From: Anaerolineales bacterium
GTDB taxonomy: Bacteria; Chloroflexota; Anaerolineae; Anaerolineales; Villigracilaceae
Length of the DNA stretch: 64,000 nt
Assembly: GCA_020847435.1 (NCBI GenBank)
Contig: JADLBX010000045.1
Coordinates: forward strand, 87,229 to 151,228
Direction of reading: 5' to 3'
Below the pieces are notes generated by a model. That model did no database searches. It worked only from the letters and a program-made list of their open reading frames with translations, and had not been told where the DNA came from. The position numbers were made by a program, and so were the translations under genes. Of this stretch, positions 27,999-34,640 are shown in pieces; within the stretch, counting starts at the first letter, position 1; every line of letters begins with the position of its first letter.

Positions 27999-28324
27999 TC
28001 AATCTCTGACACGAAGGATTTTCCTTTTGCGGACACGCCCGTTTAGGCATTTTACAAAGAGCCGAGACGCCATCCAAATACGCCGCTCCAGCGTTTCGTG
28101 GGCACGCTCCGCCCATCCGACATGAAGCGGCTCAACACCCAGATAATTTGGAGCAAAAAAGTCCCCTTTCAGCGAGAAACCATCGTCTGAACTGACTTGA
28201 TCGAATAAATTGTAGAGAAAAATGAAACAACCGCACGCCGCGGAAAATTAGTTAAACAAAATACTTCCGACCAAGGATACGAAAAGTCTTTTTTACTCCA
28301 GATATCGCATCCTCGCCATTCCAT
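27999..28324 (-). pseudogene. Decayed unrecognised gene at the head of the polysaccharide locus
   Basis: Two reading frames on the minus strand look protein-like and join across a frame change. One starts at ATG 28324 (MEWRGCDIWSKKDFSYPW and onward). The other is open from 28247 to a TGA at 27999 and contains VSSDDGFSLKGDFF, NYLGVEPLHVGWAERAH and ETLERRIWMASRLF but has no usable start. Together they would make a protein of about 105–110 residues. I do not recognise the family. The simplest reading is a gene broken by a small indel near 28,240; a sequencing error in that place would give the same picture. Confidence 0.4.
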
Positions 28325-28326
28325 AT

Positions 28327-28351
28327 CCGGCTTCAAGACGGATAAAGCCGG
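28327..28351. repeat. Inverted repeat, 7-bp stem
   Basis: CCGGCTT at 28327–28333 is matched by AAGCCGG at 28345–28351 with an 11-nt loop. No T-run follows on either strand, so it is not a convincing intrinsic terminator. It lies in the gap between the polysaccharide locus and the divergent gene at 28500. Confidence 0.4.
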
Positions 28352-28483
28352 TTACAGGTTACGGATAAGAAAGGGGAGGAAAGGTAACGTCACAAAGCGA
28401 ATTTAGAAGGATTCTCCCACAGCAAGGATTTCCTGTGGAAAATTCAGATCTTGATTGGCTATCGTGTTATCAAGCCTCTAAAT

Positions 28484-28489
28484 TATAAT
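28484..28489 (+). promoter_or_regulatory. -10 box TATAAT placed for a (near-)leaderless transcript
   Basis: A perfect TATAAT ends 10 nt before the ATG at 28500. Transcription would start 6–7 nt after the box, leaving a leader of only about 3 nt. No ribosome binding site is present between the box and ATG, and no convincing -35 box is seen at 16–18 nt. Confidence 0.6.
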
Positions 28490-28499
28490 CTTTCCAACC

Positions 28500-30050
28500 A
28501 TGAAACGCTACCTCCTCTTCACCGTCTTCATCTCAGGCATGACCGTCCTCGCCGCCGAACTCGCGGCGGGACGATTGATCGGCAACGTGTTCGGCACGAG
28601 CAACCTCGTTTGGGCGAGCATCATCGGCTTGATCCTCATCTACCTCACGCTGGGCTATTTCCTCGGCGGCAAATGGGCGGATGCGGATCCGACTCCCGCC
28701 GCGCTGTACCGCGTCCTCGCGTGGGGCGCGTTCACGCTGGGAGTTGTCCCGTACGTTGCGAGTCCCGTCTTGCGCGCCGCGGCGACCGCGTTCGACTCTC
28801 TGCAAGTGGGAATCCTCGGCGCGTCGTTTGTCGGCGTATTGATTCTGCTCGTCATCCCAGTCACCCTGCTCGGAACAATTTCACCCTACGCAATCCGCCT
28901 GACTGTTGACGACACCTCACGCGCGGGACAAATCTCGGGACGGATCTATGCCATCTCGACGCTTGGTTCATTCATCGGGACGTTTTTGCCGACACTGGTC
29001 ACCATCCCGGCAATCGGGACAAAGAACACATTCCTATTATTCAGCATGATTCTTTTGTTGGTCGCGCTTGTGGGATTGGTGAAGTTCGCCAGCAAAGCCG
29101 ATGTCCTCAAACACATCTGGATGCCTTTCGCGCTTATTGCGCTGGCATGGCTCACCCAAAATCAATCATTGAAATCTACCTCAAATCAAATCTACGAGAC
29201 CGAATCGGCGTACAACTACATCGAAGTGTTGAATCAAAACGGCTATACTATCCTGCGCCTCAACGAAGGGCAGGGCGTTCACTCGATCTACAGTCCCGAC
29301 ACGCTGCAATACAACGGACCTTGGGATCAATTCCTCGTCAGCCCCTATTTTTATGCAAATCGAAAACCGACCGACATCCAACGCGTCGCCATTGTCGGTT
29401 TAGCCGCAGGCACCACCGCCCGCCAGATGACCGCCGTCTACGGCGGCATTCCCATTGACGGCTACGAACTCGACCCGAAGATCGTCGAGGTGGGGCAAAA
29501 ATATTTCGGCATGACGATGCCCAATCTCAACATCATCATCGGCGACGGGCGACTCAACCTCGAACGAAGCGAGCAAAAATATGACATCATCGCTGTAGAC
29601 GCGTACCGCCCGCCGTACATTCCTCCGCACATGACGACTCAGGAATTTTTCGAGATCGCCGCTTCGCACCTGACGGACGACGGGGCGCTAACCATCAACT
29701 CTGCCTCCGTCCCCGGCGACCGCCGCCTCATCAACGGACTCGCCACCACGATGGCAACCGTCTTCCCCTCCATTTACACTGTGGACATCCCCGGCTCGTT
29801 GAACACGATGATCTTCGCCACGAAACAGAAAACCATCCCCGAAAATTTCGCAATGAATTTGCTCGCATTATCCAATGACCCAACAGTCAATCCATTGCTC
29901 ATCACAACGATGCAAGTAACCTTCGCCAACCTCAAAACTGGATACGAGCCAACGCAGGTCTTCACCGACGACCATGCCCCCATCGAATGGATCGTCAACG
30001 ATATGGTGATACGGTTTATCTTACAAGGAGGAACGGAGTATTTACAGTAA
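28500..30050 (+). CDS. Spermidine-synthase-like methyltransferase-fold protein with N-terminal membrane domain
   Basis: A 516-residue protein. Residues 1–200 form about six hydrophobic helices with GMTVLAAELAAGRL and YLTLGYFLGGKWAD, the usual start of fused-MFS/spermidine synthase proteins. The soluble half has VAIVGLAAGTTARQM (nucleotide-binding loop of the spermidine synthase fold), PIDGYELDPKIVEVG and IIIGDGRLNL, where Asp residues bind the aminopropyl donor in true synthases, and IIAVDAYRPPYIP. These proteins rarely have proven polyamine activity; substrate and role are unknown. It is divergent from the polysaccharide locus and ends 2 bp from a convergent gene. Confidence 0.83.
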   Translation: MKRYLLFTVFISGMTVLAAELAAGRLIGNVFGTSNLVWASIIGLILIYLTLGYFLGGKWADADPTPAALYRVLAWGAFTLGVVPYVASPVLRAAATAFDSLQVGILGASFVGVLILLVIPVTLLGTISPYAIRLTVDDTSRAGQISGRIYAISTLGSFIGTFLPTLVTIPAIGTKNTFLLFSMILLLVALVGLVKFASKADVLKHIWMPFALIALAWLTQNQSLKSTSNQIYETESAYNYIEVLNQNGYTILRLNEGQGVHSIYSPDTLQYNGPWDQFLVSPYFYANRKPTDIQRVAIVGLAAGTTARQMTAVYGGIPIDGYELDPKIVEVGQKYFGMTMPNLNIIIGDGRLNLERSEQKYDIIAVDAYRPPYIPPHMTTQEFFEIAASHLTDDGALTINSASVPGDRRLINGLATTMATVFPSIYTVDIPGSLNTMIFATKQKTIPENFAMNLLALSNDPTVNPLLITTMQVTFANLKTGYEPTQVFTDDHAPIEWIVNDMVIRFILQGGTEYLQ

Positions 30051-30052
30051 AT

Positions 30053-30700
30053 CTACGGAACGCGCAAAGTAGATAGAACTTTCTCTGCCGAAGTTTTACA
30101 CTCCTTCCATTCAACTAAACTGGCTTGTAACACCAACACAGGAGAGCCAGTTTTATAGCTAAACCCCTTAAGCGAACTATTTTCAATGTAATATGCGGCG
30201 GTAAACCCAGGCGGCGAGTCTGTAAAGGTTATGACTTCATATCTGACAGAATCGAGTTGTACGGCTTCAGGCGTAAACGGAAAATCGCCAGTTGGTCCTT
30301 GTATTCCTATTTGACAAGTTTCAAGACCCCGAGATTGAAGGTAATTCAGAATTGAATACACCGGCTTATGGGATACTTCTGCATATTGCGACTCGTCCTC
30401 CCAAACCGCAACATCGTAATTCATAAACAATGGAGGGTAAATCAACAACACAAAAACACCAAGAGGAACGACAGTTGTTGTTTTCGTAACGCCCACTACT
30501 GGCGTTGATATTTTTGCGGAAAAACGAGTTTGTGTTGGTATAGACGCCAATTTCGATTCTGTAATCGCGCTTGGAGTAAGCGAGTTCCCAGACGGATGAA
30601 TAGCTGCACACGCCCGCCCAATAAAATTCGCGACAAAAACAACCATTAACAATACAGGAAGCCGAAACTTCAAGCCCGTGGTTTTATCAATTGGGTTCAA
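30053..30700 (-). CDS. Hypothetical secreted or membrane-anchored protein
   Basis: A 215-residue protein of no family I recognise. One N-terminal hydrophobic segment (PVLLMVVFVANFIG) and a second one near residues 75–92 (TTVVPLGVFVLLIYPPLF) suggest a membrane anchor with the rest outside. The remaining part is rich in Ser, Thr and aromatic residues, with a possible disulfide pair (C in LETCQIG and WKECKTS). The start is TTG at 30700 with AAGGAG 11 nt upstream. Base composition is more AT-rich than its neighbours, which may point to recent acquisition. Confidence 0.6.
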   Translation of the reverse strand: MNPIDKTTGLKFRLPVLLMVVFVANFIGRACAAIHPSGNSLTPSAITESKLASIPTQTRFSAKISTPVVGVTKTTTVVPLGVFVLLIYPPLFMNYDVAVWEDESQYAEVSHKPVYSILNYLQSRGLETCQIGIQGPTGDFPFTPEAVQLDSVRYEVITFTDSPPGFTAAYYIENSSLKGFSYKTGSPVLVLQASLVEWKECKTSAEKVLSTLRVP

Positions 30701-30733
30701 AGAGTCTCTAACTCCTTCGCGCTAGTCAACATG

Positions 30734-30764
30734 AGCGTTACGTATCAAGATTTTAAGTAACGCT
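30734..30764. repeat. Inverted repeat, 8-bp stem
   Basis: AGCGTTAC (30734–30741) pairs with GTAACGCT (30757–30764) across a 15-nt AT-rich loop, in the non-coding gap between the divergent genes at 30700 and 30959. It could be an operator or a structure in an RNA leader. The remainder of this 258-bp gap holds nothing else I can name except the -10 box at 30944. Confidence 0.4.
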
Positions 30765-30943
30765 TTGATCTCGCGCAACAACATAAGTTGGCTGTTGCTT
30801 TTTCCATTCAGCAAAGACCTGATGACTTTAAGTGTACCATTGACGTTGCCTTCAATAAATTATTTGTTCCTGTCAGCAAATTTGTTTACGCAACGATATG
30901 TTTTCTGCACAGGCGGTTCGTACCACAAAACATTAATTTGTCA

Positions 30944-30949
30944 TACAAT
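30944..30949 (+). promoter_or_regulatory. -10 box TACAAT placed for a (near-)leaderless transcript
   Basis: TACAAT ends 9 nt before ATG 30959, giving a predicted leader of about 2–3 nt and no room for a ribosome binding site. This also supports 30959 rather than an upstream in-frame start for the TIGR01906 gene. Confidence 0.55.
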
Positions 30950-30958
30950 CAGACAAAA

Positions 30959-31633
30959 ATGAAAAACAAAAAGTTCCAATTTCTCTCTTGGCTAGTCGCT
31001 CTCCTCATCCCCCTAGCCCTCATCGGACTGGGATTGCGCCTGCTGTTGACAACTGCCTTCCTCCATATCGAATACAACATGCCGCATTTTCCTCCAGACG
31101 AATATGGCTTCACCAAAGAAGACCGCTTGAAGTGGGCGCCGTACGCGCTGAAATATCTTGTCAACGACGCGGAGATTTCCTACCTCGGCGATTTGAAATT
31201 CGACGATGGAACGCCTCTCTATAATGAAAGAGAGTTGAGTCACATGGAGGATGTCAAGCGCGTGACGAAGGGCGCGCTGAACGTCTGGTATGCGACGCTC
31301 GCGCTTCTGCTCGCGCTGGGGATTTGGTCAAGGCTTGGTGGTTGGGAACAGTTGTACCGTCAGGGTTTGATGCGAGGCGGGTGGGCGATGGTCGGGTTGG
31401 CGGTCATCGTCGGGCTGATCGTCATCGTCGGTGTCGTGATCAATCCGAATGTCTTTTGGGGATTTTTCACCGCGTTTCATCATTTATTCTTCGAAGGCGA
31501 CTCGTGGCTGTTCCTATATTCGGATACGTTGATCCGACTCTTCCCCATCCGCTTTTGGCAGGACGCGTTCTTAATCGCGTCGTTCATCGCGCTGGGAGGC
31601 GGGTTGACTCTTGGGCTGGGGTTAAGGGATTAA
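30959..31633 (+). CDS. TIGR01906/DUF1461-family integral membrane protein
   Basis: A 224-residue protein. The N-terminal helix (WLVALLIPLALIGLGLRLLL) is followed by an outer loop with HFPPDEYGFTKEDRL and LVNDAEISYLGDL, then ELSHMEDVKRV, three more helices, and the outer-loop motif HHLFFEGDSWLFLYSDTLIRLFP before the last helix. FFEGDSW...SDTLIRLFP is the diagnostic block of this family, which is widespread in Gram-positives and Chloroflexota and has no known function. A 57-codon upstream extension is rejected because the -10 box at 30944 lies inside it. Confidence 0.85.
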   Translation: MKNKKFQFLSWLVALLIPLALIGLGLRLLLTTAFLHIEYNMPHFPPDEYGFTKEDRLKWAPYALKYLVNDAEISYLGDLKFDDGTPLYNERELSHMEDVKRVTKGALNVWYATLALLLALGIWSRLGGWEQLYRQGLMRGGWAMVGLAVIVGLIVIVGVVINPNVFWGFFTAFHHLFFEGDSWLFLYSDTLIRLFPIRFWQDAFLIASFIALGGGLTLGLGLRD

Positions 31634-31637
31634 AAAA

Positions 31638-31691
31638 GTGCGTCGCACCTGACTTGACGGCTTTTTTCCCCATTCGGCTGGTGCGACGCAC
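31638..31691. repeat. Palindrome pair with complementary centre bases (GTGCG-T-CGCAC / GTGCG-A-CGCAC)
   Basis: GTGCGTCGCAC (31638–31648) and GTGCGACGCAC (31681–31691) are each near-palindromes around a single centre base, and the second is the inverted copy of the first. A 32-nt spacer with a T6 run lies between them. The design matches the hairpins at 41193, 49914, 50844 and 59894, but with a longer spacer. It lies between the TIGR01906 gene and fabG and may end the former transcript. Confidence 0.6.
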
Positions 31692-31733
31692 CCTCGATTG
31701 AATGATGTATAATCTCGCCGAGGAGATTCCCCA

Positions 31734-32492
31734 ATGGCAGATTCGTTATCGCTTGAAAATAAAGTCGCGGTGGTGACCGGCGGATCGCGCGGCATCGGGC
31801 GCGCGGTGGCTCTGGAGTTGGCGGCGCGCGGCGCGGCAGTGGTCGTCAATTACAACAAATCCTCCACAGCGACAGATGAAGTGGTGAAAAAGATTCAAGA
31901 GGCGGGCGGTAAAGCCGCCGCGTTTCAAGCGGACGTGTCTGACTTCAAACAAGCCGAGGCGTTGATCAAGTTTGCAATTGACACCTTCGGCGACCTGAGC
32001 ATCCTCGTCAACAACGCGGGCATCACAAAAGACACGCTCATCATGATGATGTCCGAAGCGGATTGGGACTCGGTGATCACGACGAATCTCAAATCCACAT
32101 TCAATTGCTCGAAGGCGGCGGTCAAACACATGATGCGAAAGCGCACGGGACGGATTATCAACATGGCGTCGGTCGCCGGGCAGATGGGCAACCCGGGTCA
32201 GGTAAATTACTCCGCTTCGAAGGGCGGGCAGATCGCCTTCACCAAATCGCTGGCGCGCGAAGTGGCGGCGCGGAATATCACCGTCAACGCCATCGCGCCC
32301 GGGTTTGTGGATACGGAAATCCTCGACGCGATGTCGCCTGAGACTCTCGAAGCCGCGCTCAAATTGGTCCCGCTGGCGCGCAAGGGCAAGCCCGAAGAGA
32401 TCGCCTACGCCGTTGCATTCTTAGCCTCCGACCAAGCCGCGTTCATCACCGGTCAAGTCCTCGGTGTAGACGGCGGGATGGCGATGATGTAA
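31734..32492 (+). CDS. fabG: 3-oxoacyl-[acyl-carrier-protein] reductase
   Basis: A 252-residue classical SDR. VTGGSRGIGRAVALELA is the NADPH-binding TGxxxGxG motif, LVNNAGITKD the NNAG strand, INMASVAGQMGNPGQVNYSASK holds the catalytic Ser and YxxxK, and FITGQVLGVDGGMAM is the usual FabG end. It should reduce beta-ketoacyl-ACP in fatty acid elongation. TATAAT sits 20 nt before ATG and GAGGAG 8 nt before, so transcript start and ribosome binding site almost touch. It heads the cluster with Asp23, nusB, tatA and tatC. Confidence 0.92.
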   Translation: MADSLSLENKVAVVTGGSRGIGRAVALELAARGAAVVVNYNKSSTATDEVVKKIQEAGGKAAAFQADVSDFKQAEALIKFAIDTFGDLSILVNNAGITKDTLIMMMSEADWDSVITTNLKSTFNCSKAAVKHMMRKRTGRIINMASVAGQMGNPGQVNYSASKGGQIAFTKSLAREVAARNITVNAIAPGFVDTEILDAMSPETLEAALKLVPLARKGKPEEIAYAVAFLASDQAAFITGQVLGVDGGMAMM

Positions 32493-32498
32493 AAGAGC

Positions 32499-32533
32499 AG
32501 AGAATTAGAGGATTAGAGAATTCTCTAATTCTC
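32499..32533. repeat. Octamer array AGAGAATT with inverted tail
   Basis: Three tandem octamers AGAGAATT, AGAGGATT, AGAGAATT (32499–32522) run into CTCTAATT and CTC, which pair back on them; positions 32512–32529 form an 18-bp perfect palindrome. The array fills most of the fabG–Asp23 gap. The same AATT-ended octamers recur at 62,841. Confidence 0.6.
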
Positions 32534-32547
32534 CTCAGGAAGTTACC

Positions 32548-32904
32548 ATGCCCGACATTAACTCTTTAGATAAAACCACCATCTCCCCGGACGTGCTCGT
32601 GACCATCGCGCGGCTGTCGGCGTTGAGCGTGCCGGGCGTCAGCCGCATGGCAGGCGTAAAAGGCGGAGTGAACCGGCTCTTCAAACGCGGCGATCACGAC
32701 GGCGTGCGGATCGAAGTCGAGGACAACCTCGCTTACGTCAGTCTGTATCTCATATTGAAAAAAGACGTGAACCTCCGCGAGGTGAGCCGCAACGTACAGG
32801 AACAGGTGGCGCGCGCCTTGCAGGATATGGTCGGCATGGAAATCGGCGCGATCGAAGTGCACGTCGAAAATATTGATTACGACGGAGAGGCGCAGACGAC
32901 ATGA
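32548..32904 (+). CDS. Asp23/Gls24 family envelope stress response protein
   Basis: A 118-residue protein. ISPDVLVTIARLSALSVPGV followed by GVRIEVEDNLAYVSLYLILK and LREVSRNVQEQVARALQDMVGM matches the Asp23 (DUF322) family over its full length, ending in the typical EVHVENIDY. Asp23 proteins are small cytoplasmic, membrane-associated proteins linked to envelope stress. AGGAAG precedes ATG. The stop overlaps the nusB start as ATGA, an arrangement common in Firmicutes and Chloroflexota. Confidence 0.9.
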   Translation: MPDINSLDKTTISPDVLVTIARLSALSVPGVSRMAGVKGGVNRLFKRGDHDGVRIEVEDNLAYVSLYLILKKDVNLREVSRNVQEQVARALQDMVGMEIGAIEVHVENIDYDGEAQTT

Positions 32905-33332
32905 AGCCCCGCACCAGGGCGCGCTCGCTCGCCCTGCAAGTACTTTACGAAGTGGATATCGCCAACCATCCTCCCGCCGAGGTGTTCAAAGCCCGGCTGG
33001 AGGAAACGCCGCTTGCCGAAGAACTCGCCGAGTTTACGCGCAAAATCATCTTCGGCGTGCTCCCCCTCACGCACAATCTCGACATTCTCATTTCGAAATA
33101 TGCGCCCGAATGGCCCCTCGACCAGATCGCGGCAATTGATCGCAATATCCTGCGCATCGCGCTGTGGGAGTTCGGCGTGTTCCATGAAACGCCGATCAAG
33201 GTCGCCATCAACGAAGCGGTGGAATTGGCGAAACTCTACGGCTCGGATTCCGCGCCGCGCTTCGTGAACGGCGTGCTTGGTTCGCTTGCCGATCATCAGC
33301 GCGAAATTCAACAATCCCTGCAAAAGGCGTGA
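32901..33332 (+). CDS. nusB: Transcription antitermination factor NusB
   Basis: A 143-residue all-helical protein with the NusB start RTRARSLALQVLYEVD, the central IDRNILRIALWEF and the C-terminal VAINEAVELAKLYGSDSAPRFVNGVLG, whose SxxxFVNGVL block is the best known family signature. NusB binds BoxA RNA with NusE (S10) and promotes rRNA transcription antitermination. It is coupled to Asp23 by ATGA, and tatA begins one base after its stop. Confidence 0.93.
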   Translation: MKPRTRARSLALQVLYEVDIANHPPAEVFKARLEETPLAEELAEFTRKIIFGVLPLTHNLDILISKYAPEWPLDQIAAIDRNILRIALWEFGVFHETPIKVAINEAVELAKLYGSDSAPRFVNGVLGSLADHQREIQQSLQKA

Positions 33333-33333
33333 C

Positions 33334-33705
33334 ATGGAAATTTTAGGCATCGGTCCGTCGGAACTGGTTTTCATCATCCTGATCGCCATCATCGTTTTGG
33401 GTCCGAAGGACATGCAAAAAGCGGGACGCACGATCGGTCAGTGGTTAAATCGAATGAAAACCTCAGACGGGTGGAAAGTTTTTCAAGCCGCCTCGCAGGA
33501 GATCCGCAACCTGCCCAGCAAGTTGATGCGCGATGCGAACCTGGAGGAACTCGAGAAGGACATCCGCGCCATAGATCCGCGCCACAAAGCCTCCGCGTCA
33601 ACCCGACGCCCGAACCTGTCTCGCCCGCTCAAAACGGATGCGCCGCCTCAACCGCCTTCCGCCGCCGAGACCGAATCTCAAACCTCGTCTGAACACAATG
33701 AATAA
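33334..33705 (+). CDS. Sec-independent protein translocase TatA/TatB family subunit
   Basis: A 123-residue protein. One N-terminal helix (GIGPSELVFIILIAIIVLGP) is followed by DMQKAGRTIGQWLN, the short amphipathic helix of TatA/TatB, then a longer charged helix and a Pro/Ser-rich tail. The length and the Glu in PSEL suit TatB rather than the shorter TatA, but the families overlap. ATG at 33334 lies one base after the nusB stop. Its 3' end overlaps the tatC start by 8 bp. With TatC it forms the twin-arginine translocase for folded proteins. Confidence 0.88.
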   Translation: MEILGIGPSELVFIILIAIIVLGPKDMQKAGRTIGQWLNRMKTSDGWKVFQAASQEIRNLPSKLMRDANLEELEKDIRAIDPRHKASASTRRPNLSRPLKTDAPPQPPSAAETESQTSSEHNE

Positions 33706-34606
33706 GTTTTTCAAAACCGTGCGGCGGATTGTTGTCTTTCCATTCGCGCTCGTGTTCAACCTCAGCGCGCTCCCTTTCCGTCTCGCCGCGCGGGCAAACC
33801 GCTTCCTCAACACCGACCCCGAAGAACACCCGTTGATGGATACCTTCAACGCGCTTGCCGCCGAACCGCAAGCGCGGCAGGGCTTGTTGGACCACATCGA
33901 AGACTTGCGGAAGCATCTCCTGCGCATTGTCGTCTACCTCGTCATTACGGTCGGCATCTCGTTCTATTTCACGATTCCGCTGATGGGTTATTTATCCCAG
34001 CCGGTCGGCGGGCTGGAAGAGTTGCAAGCCATCGAGGTGACCGAAGAGATCGGCGTGTACATGCGCGTCGCGCTCACCAGCGGGATCACGCTCGCCCTGC
34101 CGCTGATCGCTTTCGAGATTTGGCTGTTCGCCGCGCCCGGGTTGAAATCGCGCGAAAGGAAATTCGGCTTGTTCGGCATCCCGCTTGCCACATTGCTATT
34201 CCTTGGCGGCATGGCGTTCACCTTTTATGCCCTCCTACCCACCGCACTCCCATTTTTAGGCGGCTTCACGAACATCAGCCAGTTCTGGACGGCAAAAGAA
34301 TATTTCAGTTTTACCACCGGCTTGATGCTGTGGATCGGATTATTTTTTGAATTCCCGGTGATCGTTTACACACTCACTGCGATCGGTCTGGTCAAACCCG
34401 CCATGCTTGCCCAACAATGGCGACTGGCGATCGTCGTCATCGCGATCCTCGCCGCCGCCGTCACGCCGACGGTGGACCCGGTGACCATGGGGCTGGTCAT
34501 GTTACCGATGACCTTGTTATACTTCACCAGTATCGGCTTGAGTTACATCGCCTACGCCGGGCGGAGGAGAAATGAATCGGCGGCAGAATCAGCCGCGCCG
34601 AAGTAG
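33698..34606 (+). CDS. tatC: Sec-independent protein translocase TatC
   Basis: A 302-residue protein with six hydrophobic helices. LLDHIEDLRKHLLRIVVYLV is the conserved N-terminal HLxELR-type segment (here HIEDLR), which contacts the twin-arginine signal; FEIWLFAAPGLKSRERK is the family signature between helices 2 and 3. About 70 residues precede the usual TatC start and contain an extra hydrophobic stretch, which is unusual. The start at 33698 overlaps tatA; an earlier in-frame start (33638) lies inside tatA. Confidence 0.93.
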   Translation: MNKFFKTVRRIVVFPFALVFNLSALPFRLAARANRFLNTDPEEHPLMDTFNALAAEPQARQGLLDHIEDLRKHLLRIVVYLVITVGISFYFTIPLMGYLSQPVGGLEELQAIEVTEEIGVYMRVALTSGITLALPLIAFEIWLFAAPGLKSRERKFGLFGIPLATLLFLGGMAFTFYALLPTALPFLGGFTNISQFWTAKEYFSFTTGLMLWIGLFFEFPVIVYTLTAIGLVKPAMLAQQWRLAIVVIAILAAAVTPTVDPVTMGLVMLPMTLLYFTSIGLSYIAYAGRRRNESAAESAAPK

Positions 34607-34640
34607 ACTCAAGCAGAGTGTGAAGCGTAGAGGAGAAAGC

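Noticed and set aside
28009..28036. GTG start at 28036 for the first GT2 gene of the locus
   Set aside because: The added residues precede the usual ISVVVPNYN start and overlap the decayed gene; no ribosome binding site supports it. It cannot be fully excluded.
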